Assembly (NCBI GenBank): GCA_023897205.1
Contig: JAHWDD010000003.1
Span: 2,793,665-2,857,664 of the forward strand
DNA: 64,000 nucleotides
Direction: 5' to 3'
Origin: Exophiala sp. HKRS030
Lineage: Eukaryota; Ascomycota; Eurotiomycetes; Chaetothyriales; Herpotrichiellaceae
Shown here: one piece after another, positions 23,626 to 36,950 of the stretch
How the letters are laid out: every line of letters starts with the position of its first letter
How positions within the stretch are numbered: the stretch's first letter is position 1
Translations under genes and position numbers: made by a program
Notes under the pieces: generated by a model
What the model saw: the letters and a program-made list of their open reading frames with translations, nothing else
What the model was told of the DNA's origin: nothing
The model's database searches: none

Positions 23626-24757
23626 AAATTGAAGTCTGTCAGCAATTCACGGCGTGTACCATTTGGATTGTGGCGGGGGTCCCGCAAGTGATCTGTTCCG
23701 TGAAACCAAGCGAGATACCCTTTGGACGATGAAAAGAATCACGATTCTGGCTAGAATGTACATTGGATAGAGTCAGCAACAGTCCACATCTGATGTTGAT
23801 GACTCTAATTAAACTGTATGAACTGTGTGATACTGGGTGGGTGGCAAAAATAGACATATTTCATCGAGTATCTCTACAGGATTCTATCTCTACCATATGG
23901 TGCGGGAGTTCTAGCCTCCACGTGCCTCAACTCTGCCAACGGTCACATGCATCACGAGAATAAGCAAAACGACTGGATGTCCATCTGCTGATATCACGTG
24001 TTTATATCCGAGGTAAAAAGGACAATTCAACATCTGCGACCTCCTAAGGTCTTCTGTACCTTGTCGATACTCCGCCGTAGCTTGGAAGGCGCTGACCGTG
24101 GCACGCTGTGGCTGACCGTGGCTGACCAAGGAGTCAAGAACCTTCCGCGCCTGGACCTTCCTGCACCTTCCCGTAGTTGGACAAACGAGGCAGTGCGTGG
24201 CAGTGTTTTCAACTCACGTGGACTGGACGATTCACCTGCGCTCGCCTGCGCATCCTCCACATCCTCTCCACCTCTCACCTCTCAGATTCTACCTTTTCAC
24301 ATGTCAGCCTCCCCTCCTGTCTCTTCTATTACTACTGATCTCTTTCACAAGGCATTCGTTCTTTCGTCCAGTCCGAGCGTCTCTCCCTCTCTCCTTCTCT
24401 CGCTCGGGGATTTGTGGACGTCATCTCCTTATCCCGCATGCGCCTCATGCTTCTCATGACCCTCGTGCTCTTCGTATCCCTCCACAACCATCCCTGGTCC
24501 GAGGGGCCGTTACCATCCTAGCCCTTTCTTTTCGGTCATCGGATCTATTGCCAGCTGTTTGCTCGGTATCTGTATACTTTCTTATGCTCTCTTTGGATCT
24601 AGTCATCCTTTCTTTTCTTTCCTTGTCTCTACAGACCTTTTCATTTAACACTCCGTGATTGACATGTTGTTGCATTGTTTTGGCGTACACGGGATTCACT
24701 ACTAGCCTTGCAAGACGTCCCTTTACTTGGCTGCGGCCTTGTACTCCGTGTTCCATC
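23626..24757. other. intergenic region upstream of the lipase gene
   Basis: RING gene 3' flank followed by a CT-rich leader (about 24230-24660) of the downstream gene. No separate gene recognised. Confidence 0.5.
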
Positions 24758-27367
24758 ATGATAGGTAAATCAACCAACCCACAACTGCCCTCATTCCACA
24801 TACAAAATCACTTACCGCACCTCGTAGATCATGTCCTTGGTCGGCCTTCCAATCAGTTCCGCAAGGTCCAAGTCTTTGCTGTTGTTTCTTTCTGGTCATT
24901 CTATCTACTGAGGTATCAATACTCCCTTTCCCTCACGATTGTCCAAGCACGTGTGATTACTGACATACTGCTGTAAACTACCAGAGGCGACAGACATGGC
25001 CCTCCGATCTTCCGAAACCTATCTCAACGTCTCTCAAAACGACTCACTCCTTGGCAATCCATTGTCCTGACCCTTTTATGGCTCTATATTTGCCGCAATT
25101 TTGCCAAAATCGTTGGCCTCGAATCTCCCGAACCTTTGGCAAATCTATACAACAGGTCGTACTTCCGAGCCACATGGATAACTACTGGATTGGACGCCGG
25201 ATTCTGGAGCGCCATGCGTATTCGGAACAAGAAGTTGAGAGATCTAGCATCCATTATATTCACTGTTTACTACCTCATCGCTGCCGAGCAGGCTGATGAA
25301 AAGGTCCGGAAAGTCCGTGCCGTCCTCACCGTTGACCACCTGAGAGTCGCATGGAACAAACCCAATACCCCGTATTTGGCCTGGTTCACAAGCCTGATGC
25401 GCCCTCGATTCACAAAATATCGACCCCGGCGGCTCAAAATTTCTCGCCCTAGAGGCTCCGCGTACAAAGAACCAGTCATTGCATGGATGTATTTCGATGG
25501 AACTCTCGCGGAACTTGAAAAGCAAACAAACCTAGTTCTTGATATCCCTGGAGGAGGCTTCGTTGCCATGGATCCTAGGACAAGCGATGACAAACTCTTG
25601 GCCTGGGCTGGCAAAACAGGTCTTCCTGTTCTGAGTTTGGACTACCGCAAAGCCCCCGAATATCCCTATCCATATGCCCTAAATGAATGTTTCGACGTCT
25701 ATACCCAAATCGTGGCCACCAATGGTCGATGTATCGGACTCAATTCGCCTACGTGTCCACGTATCGTGCTCACCGGTGACAGCGCAGGCGGTAATCTTGC
25801 CACTGGGACCGCACTTATGATCATCCAATCCAACATGGCAAGCGCTTCAAAAGTCGTACTCCCATCTCCCGCCGGTTTGGTTCTCCTGTACCCTGCGCTA
25901 GACATGAACATTGGTAGCTGGATGACGGACGACCAGATGGCCTTGATACGGAACCCCAAAACGGCTAAACGTTATGAGACTTTTATCAAGCGTAAAAGCG
26001 AGGACATCGACCGCCGGTATACCCCTACAACACCAAAGCCCCGGGACGATGGCGACGAGGATCCCAATCACGACTTTTTCGCATCCAACCCCTACCTGCC
26101 CTCCGCTTCCCCCACAAGCCTGGATGCCCCAGCCTCGACCGCCAACAACGTCGACATCGAAGCGCAAACCCAGACCATTGCCACCTCGAAACCGCAACCA
26201 CTCAAAACCCGCCTTGCCGTATCATCAATCATATCTTACTTTGGTGATCGTATTCTGACCCCGGAGATGATGAGGGCTATGATCATTCTGTATGTAGGAC
26301 CTTACAATCGCCCGGACTTTACGACAGACTACCTGTTGTGCCCGGCGGTGGCGCCGGAACAGCTTCTCGCCCGCCTGCCAAAAACCTACTTTCTGACTGG
26401 CGAACGTGACCCTCTAGTCGATGACACCGTCATCTTTGCTGGACGGCTACGTCTCGCAAAATTACACTTGTTTCAGGATCGGCAGGAAATTGGCCTGGAG
26501 AAATCATCGGCGACATTCAATGAGAAAGACCATGTCGAAGTCGCTCTAATTCCCGGAATCTCACACGGCTTTGTGCAGTTCGTGTCTGTATTCCCCGATG
26601 GCTGGAAGCACATCTTTCGATGCGCCCGCTGGATCCAGGACATCTTCGACTCCCCACCACATGAAGGCGAAGGACCTTCGCTTGCGGCTGCCGCTGCAGC
26701 AAAGGCAAAGACCGCGCTTGGCAGTGCAAGATTCAGGAACGGCACCATATCATCGGCGAGCAACAGTATGGCCTCGGCATTGCCATTGTCATCCTTCTCA
26801 TCGTCAACTACGGCAACAGCATCGCATGATATTGATCCGTCCAATTCAAATCCAGATTTCCGTCGTCACCACTATCGTTCGTTGACCGGGGAATCAATCG
26901 ACGACGACGCTCCACTTGCCATGTCTCGAATCTCACGGGCGGACGATGCTGGGAAGGCTGACAGCAAAACCAACGGTATAGCAAATGATGGAGCTGCTGC
27001 ACCGGGAGCAGAACCTGGAATTATCGGCGGTCGAGGAAGAGGCCGGACCACAAGACCCACACAGACGACCAATTCAACCTTAGCCACAACATCTTCAACA
27101 GCGAACCCAATACAGACGCCACCCAAACCCCAGCGCAACAAGAGCCTGATCTCGCTCGGCAGCGAAGAAGATCTACTCAAGCGCCGTATGAAGGGGTTGA
27201 CTGTGTCGTTGATGGGATCTGGCGATGGCAGCAGTGGGAGCGGTGGTGGGGAAGTGGTGGCAGTGGTAGCGGCGGGAGGATTTGATGATCCTCGTAGACT
27301 CTTTTTTTTCTCATTCCAACCCCCCAATAACGTCCCAAGTCTCGTGGTCGATAGCCCCGAAGTCTGA
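24758..27367 (+). CDS. hormone-sensitive-lipase-like alpha/beta hydrolase, membrane associated
   Basis: Serine esterase/lipase of the HSL (alpha/beta hydrolase fold-3) family, 824 residues. Three exons: 24758-24764, 24828-24912 and 24985-27367. The first exon has only seven coding bases and yields the start MIDHVLGRPSNQF. Two hydrophobic segments follow (VFAVVSFWSFYLL and IVLTLLWLYICRNF), suggesting membrane anchoring. Catalytic features: oxyanion motif PGGGF (in place of HGGG), nucleophile GDSAGGN with Ser near residue 297, acid ERDPLVDD and His in GISHGFVQF. An insertion of about 100 residues with low-complexity Pro/Thr/Ser lies between nucleophile and acid. The last about 220 residues are disordered Ser/Ala/Gly-rich. 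A T9 run close to the stop means the extreme C-terminus is less certain. Likely lipid or sterol-ester hydrolysis; the substrate is inference. Confidence 0.87.
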
Positions 27368-28056
27368 TTTGTACGGTTTTGTAGCTCTACTCGATTATGA
27401 GGTAGATGATCCCTGGTTCCCCTTGTTGTCGTGTGACGACTGAACCACTGACCAATGTATAAACAAATATATTGCATGAACATGTAAACAGGATATGTAA
27501 CAGATTAGCTGAGAACTTAGAAAGTCGTTGACATGTCAATTTGAATTCCTCAATCTGAGATCCCAAATCTGAAATCCCAAATCCCAAATCTATCCTGTTA
27601 TACTGCCAACTCTTTGTAAAGAACCGAGTAATAGTAGTGTGATTTGAATTCGATTCTGGGTTCGAAGAAGAAAACAGCAGTGAGTGAAACCTTTATAAAG
27701 CATGAATGAATGAATTCAGGTATGAACTCTGTTTGCGTATGGAGAAAACGAATACGTTTCCCCATACATCAATGTCATGGTTCTTTCTATCTTGGTCTAG
27801 TCATACATACATAAAACTTGCGCACTGTCAAAAATTCTTTCTTCTTGACTGTAGATTGTGGGTGTCCGGTTCGTGGATTGCATACCAACTTTTAGATCAT
27901 GGATCCGTTGCATCTTTCTCTCGCGTCATTTTCTTCGTCACTCCACTGTATGTCGCTATTACATATGGTTTCAGAGAATGCAGGCTTCCGAATAGCAGTG
28001 CATTCGATCTACCAGGCTCCACCTTCTACCACCGGGAATGTTCAAACCTCTACCAC
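27368..28056. other. convergent 3' region between the lipase gene and SNT2
   Basis: 689 bases between two converging stops, with AT-rich 3'-flank sequence (for example repeated 'tcccaaatc' around 27560-27590). No gene recognised. Confidence 0.5.
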
Positions 28057-31000
28057 CTAACTCAATAAATTCCGTAGACTGGGACTCGCACTTGCCCCAG
28101 TTCCTTCCCTCTTCTCTTCCCGTAGTGTCGCGGTAGCCGCGGGAGTAATGGGTCTCTGAGTGGGACTTTCTATGGGAACGGGCCTGGATCCAAATCTGGG
28201 AGTACCCGTCAATTCTGCGCTGGCTTGCCGTGAATGTGAACGACCAACGTGGTCTGCTGCTTGTGCAATTTGAGAAAGTGTCTGAACGGAAGATGTTTGT
28301 CTCGCTATTGGTGGAGGGGGCGGCGGCGGTGGCGGCCCGTATCCTCTTGGAGCAGAACTGTGCGGCATTGCATAGCCATTGACTGGTGATGGGGCAGAAG
28401 TCTGACGTAAAGGTTCGGGAGGATATGCTGGACGTGATAAGAGACCAGGCGTTCCTAAACCCAATCGAGGCGATGGGATTGGAGGTCGCTCTCCAGTAAA
28501 TCGGGGAGGTGAGGGATATCTCGGTGGAGCAGAAGGTGAAGCACCAGGTGGTACGTGATGATGATGTACGGGATGGCCATATGGTCCTGGCGGTGTCGAG
28601 TGTTGAGGTAGTGGAACAGGAGCTGGCGGGGGAGGTGGTGGTGGAGCACCGTATGCCGAAGGCGGAGGCGGTCTACCATATGGTGATGCATTGTAGTCCG
28701 GTGGCGGTGGTGGCCGATACATGGGAGATTGCAGGTAATGACCTCCAGCTGGGGGAGACTGATGTCCTGAAGGGCGTACGGCAGAAGATGATGACCATTG
28801 CGGCGGGGCAGTCTGCCACGGTGAATGATGAGGAACAGGCGGACCATGACCCACTGGATGTGAGTGTGATGCGGGTGGAGGCTCATGCGGCGGCCGACTT
28901 AGTGGATAAGCTTGAGGTGCAGGCGGTGGCGGCGGCGGTGGGAATGGAGGCTGCTGTTGATAAGGGTATGGCTCTGGAACCGGCTCGGGCTCTTTGACAG
29001 GCTTCTCGGGTGGTTTGACTTGCGAAGGAGAAGATGGAGGTTCGCGCTTCAAGACATGGCACTTGTGACACTGATACAAAGCCGATCTTTTGTCGTCAAT
29101 AACATTGGCTGGTACAATGTCCACTGGTTCAGCCTTGACCACTCCATTCGTCATAAAAGTGTCGCGAACTCCATTGTGGCCTTCACGCTCACTAGTAGGA
29201 TCTGGTCTGAACCCATTACTGGAGGAAACATCGTAGACATGTCGAACGTCTTGATTGATCGGCCACCATCTAGGACTTGCATCTGTCAAACAAGTGCAAC
29301 ACTTCTTGTGCGTAGTTGGTTTCTTGCTGACCAGGTTGAATACCCCAATTTCGTTAGGACCATCATCCGAGTCACGTGGCGACTCTGCTGCGGGCGAAGA
29401 TCGGATATCCTGGCCAAATGGTTTGTCAGCTTGCGAACCACTGCCGTTGGTCACTCCATTCATCACGGAACCGCGTCGTTGCGGGGGTTGGACTGCCGGA
29501 GCAGTTACTGGATTGTTCGTAGTAAATTGAGCGGCTCTTCTGACGGTTCCTGTGATGGATGTGTCAACTTGCTTGTAGGTCCGAGCAAATAATTGCATGG
29601 CTGTGAGACCTGTCTCGGTGGGTTCGAGCATTTCGTGGACTTGTCCTTGTGGACCATGACTAGGACACCAAATGGCGGCCGTCACCACCCCAGTCTCTGC
29701 TCCTAGTTTGACGACATTGACCAGGTCTCTCCGACTGCCCTTAACCGGGACCACATCAAACCCAAGCTGATAACTCGCCTGATGAGCACATCCAACGTGA
29801 AAGAATGAGTTGCAATTCGATTGATGGCATTTGACAGTGGGCAGGCCGCTAAGTTTGCAAAGTTTGCAAACAGGTTCGAATCGATCCGGTGGGATAAAAC
29901 CAACTCCCTCTGCATCATCCAGTAGCTCGGCATTTCCAAATTTGATCTCTTTCGTCCAAAGTGCGCATGTGATATGGATCCAATTATTCCAGGCCGTCCT
30001 TTTTAGAGCCTCCCGGGATTGACAGGACGTCCAGCAGCCTCTTGTTCCATTCTCCATCGTCGGCTGGCCTCTTGAATAATTTCACGCTCCATGCGCTCCT
30101 TTTCACGATCTCGCTCGGTTTTCTTCTTGTGAGTCGGTTTCACAGGTTCCATCAGATCCTGCTGGGTATACTTGACAGGACAAAGGACACATTCATACGT
30201 CGTTGAAACTTGGAGATTGTGGTCATTTCGGCACATGTCGCAATACCATGGATTTGTATTTGCCTTCTCACCTACACCATAACATGCACCGTGAACATGT
30301 AATCGGCAATCGCGACACTTGAGCAATTGTTGATTGGGAACTTCGATGATATGGCATACCGCGCAGGGATGAACCTTGACTTTTGGTGGATCGGGTTCCA
30401 GTGGCGGAGGTTCTTGTGGTTTTTCGGGCACGATTTTCTTCTTCTCGGGCACAATGTCAGGAGTTCCATGGGATGCATTATCCTTTTCGCCTTTAGACTT
30501 CTTTTTGGGTGGTTCATCCGGTTGAATGATGTTGGCAGGTACTTCCAAGCCGGCTTTGTTCACCTCATCAGCAGCTCGTGGGGGATAGGATCGCCAGACA
30601 TTTGATGGGCTTCGAGGATAAGTCGGAGAAGTTCTTCATCGACTTTTCGCTTCGCAGCTCTGCTACCGGAAGATGCTATCTTCTTGGAGATTTCCTCGAT
30701 GTCTTCGTACTGAACCGCGTATTTGCGCCACAGATATGCGCACCTACCACATAGAGCCAACGTCAACCAATTGCTCTTGTCTTTGCTGTTTTTGGACGAA
30801 GCATCCCTTGGAACGAGGGTGCCTGGAGGAGTTCCGGGAGCTCGTCGCCATTGTCGAGAATGATGAGTTGAGCAAAATTTGCATTCGAAACCCCGTTTCC
30901 TCTGGGAGGCCTTTTCATCATCGAAAGCCGAGTCGTCGTGATCGTCTGCAACGTCGTCGAGGAGTTTACTGACATTACCATCTTTGTCAACTCTTTTCGA

Positions 31001-33338
31001 TTCCTTCTTAGAACGTCGGCCTTCGAAAGTGCCCCATATCTGTCGTCCTCGGTCTGTCTTCTTCCACATGTAGTAGAATCTGACAATTCGGGATTCTTTG
31101 ACATTGCCACCGACGTGACGTGCTACAGCGTGCAGTTCACTGCCAAATTTGGCCACGCCTTCTTCAAACCGCTTAATCTCTTCACGATTCAAATCTGGCT
31201 GTTTCAAGTCGGCTTTCAAAGACAAGCCCTTCATGGCTTTGAGCGCTTCCTCAATCTCGAAATTCTTCTCGTGCAGCTTTTCCACCGCTTTGGTTAGGAA
31301 ATCGACGGAAGAGTCCAGTACGTTGTATTGAGCCGCAATTGGTTTTACTCTTTCCATGTACTCGTTGACGATTTGTTCATAGTTTACTGGTTGTGATACA
31401 TCGTCACCGCCACGATCACTGGAGGCGGTGGGTTCTGGCATTCGAAAGATGAGTTGAGCGGTATGCTCCTTTTTGCCCTTGATCTCGATCGGTTCGTCAC
31501 TGCCTCGAGCGATGTAGCCTGGTGGCTCATCCATGACCCACTTTGGACGCTTCAGGCGATGGTCTTTATCTGTGTCGGTACCAGTGTCTTTGGAAGATTT
31601 TCCGCCCTTCACATGCAGGCCCTTGTATTTCCGTTTGATCTCGGCAGGTTTGACCATTTCAACTGGTCTCCCATGCCATACATTGACGTTGGCCTGGTGT
31701 CGAGGTCCTAACCTGGAGCTTGCTCGAGGGTAGATCCTATCATCATAATCAAGCGCATCTTCAACTCTAGAATGGACTCCCAGATACCTCCAGGGCCATA
31801 GATTTGCTTGCGCAATTTGTGCAGGGGTGGGTTCTGGATGAATGTCTCGACCAAGACTGCTTTCTCTCGTTTCGTGATTTTTCGGCCCATGGTCATCGTC
31901 ATCGTCGTCCATGTTATCGTCATCGTCACCATAAGCCGCGTCGGAGCCAGCTGGAGTATTACGGGCGTCCATCTTCATCTCTTGAGCACGACTACACGCA
32001 GCGCAGGCCCAAGCAAAGCCGCGCGCAGGCTTCTTCAACAAGGGTGGTTTGACGCACTGCATGTGATATGTCTTCTTGCACACGGCACAATCGACCGAGT
32101 CGTGGTTGCTAGCGAATTGCTCACATCTGGTACATTTCTTGCTGTCGCTGGTCAATTCCCTGCCACGTCCGATCTCGACGAGGACGAATTTCCATCTCTC
32201 GTCCAAAACTGCCTTGACACGCTGTGGAACATTGACGACTTTGCGGACCGGGATGACCTCATAATATCGATGCATATAGCGATCATACAACTTGTCGAAC
32301 CAGAAAGAATCTTGTTGACTTCGATATTCGTCCAAGTTGCCGACATCAGAAAGATGTTGGATGTTGCACTTTCCACGAATCGAGGTCAGAGGGCAGGTGT
32401 CGGAATGCATGGATGCAAAAACCACGCGGGTATCTTGAACTCGGCGCAGGATGTCCTTGGGACGATAGTACCAGTTGACCCGCATGGCATCGATGGGGCA
32501 TCAGGATCGTTCTTTTGGTGAAGAAATTCCATGATTCGAGCGAGATAGTAAGGCTCTCCTGGAGGTTCGCAGACAAAGTAGACGTGATCTGTCTTCAAGT
32601 TAGTATCATATACGCCCGTGGCCAAGGGTATCTCAAGGTATGGTCTGGATGATATCTTACCATTAGCTTGAATGATTGTTCCATCATTCGCAACCAGTTG
32701 GTTCTTGGCATTCAATCTGTAGGCGCACTTTGTGAAACTCATCATATTGGTTTCTACATAGCCCTTGAAAGGAATGGAGGTGGTGTTCCTAGAGCGTGCG
32801 GAGCTCGTAGTGGAAACGGGGGGGACAGTGTGATTGCTCCCAGGTTGTTTTCTTTTCTTGGACGGGCCGAGGAAGGTGCCGGCACTGGGGTGGCCGCAGC
32901 GGAGGGAGTGGGAGCAGCAAGGGCAGAAGTTTCGCTGGTACTGTTGACAGATGAAGCACCTTGAGTCGAATTGTGAAGTTCGGCGGCTGCGGCGGAAGTT
33001 CTCTTGCTTGTCCTCTGAGGTTTTGTCAGGGTTTCGAGCTCCATGTCCAAGTCTTTGTCTTCTGCGTAATTGATACGTTGACCGCCAGTGCGATTTCTGG
33101 AACGCGTGCCATAGTTCGGAGCAGCTGCACCAGTTGGATCAAGATTCTCGGGAGGGAGGTGTTGCGAGGATGAGGATGCTGTCGCGGTCATGGGTTGAGA
33201 TTGGGGCGTGTCGAGAAGCGGCGCAGGTTCGGGTGCAGGCGAGACATCCATACTGTCGGGAGGTATGCTTGGCGAAGCATTATTCTGAGGTGCATCAGAT
33301 TGCAGCAGCCGATCCCTTGAGTCAGAAAGTGGAGGCAC
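28057..33338 (-). CDS. SNT2: Snt2-type BAH/PHD chromatin reader (four apparent frame breaks)
   Basis: Large chromatin reader, the fungal Snt2 E3-like histone-binding protein. The gene appears as five overlapping frames that together give one 1,737-residue protein once four one-base gaps are allowed and one 72-base intron (32660-32589, donor gtaaga) is removed. Order: disordered N-terminus; BAH domain (DHVYFVCEPPGEPYYLARIM, then NWYYRPKDI, about 200-340); PHD finger (CTRCEQF...CAVCKKTYHMQC, about 378); SANT-like helix bundle (about 700-745); GATA-like finger (CKFCSTHHSRQWRRAP, then CGRC); second PHD (CAVCHIIEV...CYG...WYCDMC, about 970); extended PHD (WIHITCALW, then CKLCKLSGLPTVKC); another CCTCLTDASPRWWP finger; and a Pro-rich tail. 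Breaks coincide with G/C runs at 32818-32824, 32495-32498, 30580-30584 and 30012-30017. Each needs one added base. The intron has no stop and is a multiple of three, so retention is possible. Confidence 0.88.
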
Positions 33339-36300
33339 AGATGGGCAGAGCCATGATCATCTGCAGACATGGCGAGTTGTGAATGAAGAATGCTGCCGAT
33401 GGGTGGAGGGAAGGTGATGATTTATCGCATGGCGGCCTCAAGGGAGGGCTTTTGTTGGAATACCCTGCAGAAGGCGGCAGGGCCAGGACGAATGAATAGC
33501 TGAATAAGTAAAAGGATTCCGAGGCCCAGGGTAAGAATGTAAAGACAATGTTGTGGGAAGCTAACTTAGATTCAACAATCAAATATACCCGGGTCAGGGT
33601 GGTAGATGGTATCGATATGGTGAAAACCCCCCGGATTATCGATAGAGTGGAAAAGAAAAGAGAGAGTGAGGGAAAGAGAAAGAGAATTGGTGGCGGGAAG
33701 AAATGTCGATATGGCTCCAGTTGTTAGGGCACGCGCCAGAAGGAACAAGGTCGCGGGTGACTAGCGCCTCTGGCTTAGCAGCGTTAATGGGCTACCGAAA
33801 GCGGATATATGGAAGGAGTTTATGTGGACGGCGGACAGTGCCTAGGGCCACATATGCAGATTGCTCTAGGCTGCGTCGAATTGGAACCAGGATTCGGAGT
33901 TGTAGTTGGGAGGAAGAGGGTAGAAGGATGGAGGGAGGGAGGAAGAGAGCGAGAGAGAGAGAGAGAGGGAGAGGGAGGGAGGGATGGAGGGATGTATGTC
34001 AAATTCGAGATGGGAGACTAAGTTAGTCGACAAGTGAGAAGGCTAAAGGGCACGGATTGGGGAAGGACAAAAGAGTCGGCAGAAGCAAGAATGGGCACGA
34101 CGGGTTGGAAGAAGAAGATTTAGAGTGAGGGCGAGGTGACAAGGGCCGGGAGGGTGCCGAGATATCACTCATGACTACTGAGTACAGCGTAGAGTCTAGA
34201 GTCTAGTAGGAGGCAAGGTATACGTGGTATGTGTCTGGGGACAGGTACGGGTACGGGTACTTGGGTATAACGACAGACACCAGACACCAGACACCAGACG
34301 CTAGACACGATGGCACGGAACAAAGGCAAGCAGAGGATTGAGGTGTTGGATATTCGACGGATGAGTCCTGCTGAGCGGATATGTGACCGACACGGACAAG
34401 ACTACACGGCTAAGACTACACGGCCAACTGCCAATCATCTACCAGGGGTACAACAGACCCCAAGCTAGAGGGAGAGAGAGTCACGGGGAGTGTTTCATAT
34501 CTACAACATCAGGTGGGTTTAATCCACGTGTCTGGAAATGGAGACTAGGGGACTAGCTAGGGGACTAGGGAGTGGTTGTGGTGGTTGTGGTGGTTGTGGT
34601 GGTGGTTGTAGTGGGAAGAGACAAAACAACAAAAAGTCAGAAGTGAGGAGTGAGGAGTGCGAGAAGAGAAAGAGAGAGAGAGGAAGAAAAAGGCAGGGCG
34701 GACACTGGGACAATAAAGAAAGAAAGAATTGATAGAGTTCAATGACTTCAGACGTGAGGTACCGAGTAGACGTGGGTAGACAAACGGAAGCGGGTGCAGA
34801 GAGGCTGTAGCTTGTGGCGTCTACGGAGTACCTTTACTAGCGTCTGCTTTTAGCCTTTGAGTTGGAGAGCCACCCACCTACCACCGAGAGCTTACGGGAG
34901 CTCCAACAGATCAACAGATCAACAGATTGGCATTCAATGGCGCTCGGGTATCGCACACACGCCAGACCCAGACGATCTGAGGGCGGCGACAAGACCCTCA
35001 GGGCAATAGGGCGAGAGGGCGAGAGGGCAAGAGGACAATAGGACAACAGGGCAACCAACCCGTGAATCAGTGCCGGGGATCAAAGTATGATTGACTGACG
35101 TGGCTAGCTCTCCAGTGTCCGCTCTAGACTTGAGGTTTGTCCAAAGGACCAGGGACAAGCCTAGGGAGTCACTGGAGTATATGCCCTTGAGCCCATGGTT
35201 GGTAGTTGACTGTGGCAGGACATAAGCCTATCTCCCTGTCTCCCTAAATCCTTGATCCCTCGCTGTGATGACTGGACAAGTACGGAGAAGTCAGGACTCT
35301 GTAGTTCAAGGCTGTCGTCGGATCCAGTCAACTTAGTGGGTAGTTACCCTAAGTCTCTAAGTAGCCAAGTACTCAATTCTAACTTAAGCACCAAGTAGGT
35401 ACACATGACCTGGATGGCAGACGTGACACCCACAATTTCCCAAGGACAACGATCTTGGATGCATATTTGAGAATAACTCTGTCCCAGCACAAGTCGCCGT
35501 CTCTGCTTACCCACAACCTCACCTTCTTTTTCACACTCCAGTCATGGCGTGGCTGATCGGCCCAAAGGCCAAAGTTGAGGTTGATGACGAGATCCCTGTC
35601 GTGCCTTCCAAGGTTGCCTTTTCCCTGCTTGACAGACCCACTAATCCTTGGCGTCACATGATCTGATCTGCCCTCTCGTGCCTCTTCTTTCAACCACATC
35701 CCAACTCTTGCTGTCTTTCCCTCGCCTCGCAATATCATACCAACCAACTCGTATCTCGACCCGCGTGAACTGGCTTGCACTGAAGAGCGTCCTGACAGTG
35801 TTTCAGCCTATTTTCGGAGAGTCAACACGTGAAGCCAACGTATGAGTAAAGCTGACAGCTGTGGCGTGGCTGATTGGCCCAGACCCCGGCTCGCTACCCA
35901 GGTGTGCAAATAATGAAAACCTCTCCCGGTCGCTAGGCTACGTCTTCTCGACTTTGGTGAAGTCAAGTTCTGCGCCGAGTAGAGAGTCACCTATCAATGC
36001 TATCGTCCCCTCAGTTTCCTACCTTTCCACTTTTCTTCTTAACAGTTCTTTGGCACTACGCTCTGCACCACGCCTTGCCTATGGGAATGACGTTAGAATC
36101 CCTCTGCATCGCCTTAGCCTTCGGCTGTGGGCACTGCTATCCTTGTTGAGTGGACGTTGCCCTCTACTGTTATTCCTTTGCCAATTGTCACTCATCTACT
36201 TGACTCAATTACATAGATCACAGGTATGATTTTCCGTCGTTGGGCAAAGACAAAGGCTTCGACGGGAGAACCCAGGCGGGGTCTTGGCAGGACCACAATT

Positions 36301-36950
36301 CCCACTAATGATTTTTTCAGTGGTTACCAAATTGCCATGCCTGCCGCCAACCCTGGACATCCTGCAGATGAAAGGCGCCACTTGAGCCACTTGAGCCACT
36401 TGGGCAAAGGTTAGCGCCTTGGTTATCCCACCTTGCCTCTTTAGGCCTGGGCTTTCCCTTTTCACGTGCTCCGCAGCCATCGCCTCCGTAGTGGGGTCGG
36501 GTCTTGATGCCTGGCAGCCTGGAGGATTGAGAGAGCCCAAACTAACAACGTGGAACAACTATCTGCAACTTTTCGTTCTACAACACTTGAAAAGTCATAT
36601 TCGACAGGTCGGTAAACCATGTCCGTTTTGTCATAGCCGAGTTCACGTACATTACTAAGTTGTGATAAGTGATAGAGAGAGGACGAGACCTGCAGAACAA
36701 TCCTGGTCACGTGCCAGCCCACTGAGGTACACCCACCAGAGTCTTGGCATTCGGGCCTGCATCGTCCCCAGTTGCGCCCACTGTAATGTCATCCCATTGA
36801 AGACAATGTCCCTCAAATCCACGGCTAGTCCAAGTCATTGCTGGCCATGCTACGTCTTCTCATGAAACAACAACATTGCCTTGCAATGATCCTCGCTGAA
36901 TCTCCAACCCCCGATCTGGCAGTTCTTGAATTGTGACTGACCGGGCTTTC
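33339..36950. other. long low-complexity divergent region, SNT2 / HELQ-like helicase
   Basis: 3.6 kb without a convincing gene. Contains a GA-rich block (33908-33991), ACCAGAC-type repeats near 34277-34303, a GGTTGTGGT array (about 34573-34609), one TACGGAGTA nonamer (34822-34830) and a near-duplicate 20-mer (TGGCGTGGCTGATYGGCCCA) at about 35554 and 35864. Short frames here are low-complexity products or chance. Probably the large regulatory/leader regions of two divergent genes. Confidence 0.45.
34573..34609. repeat. GGTTGTGGT tandem array
   Basis: Four imperfect units of a 9-base G/T repeat in the SNT2 upstream region. Strongly G-rich on the plus strand with GG doublets, so it could fold as a two-tier quadruplex; that is speculative. 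Confidence 0.8.

Noticed and set aside
29860..29885. tRNA B-box-like GGTTCGAATC
   Set aside because: Lies inside the SNT2 coding sequence and no A-box or cloverleaf surrounds it.
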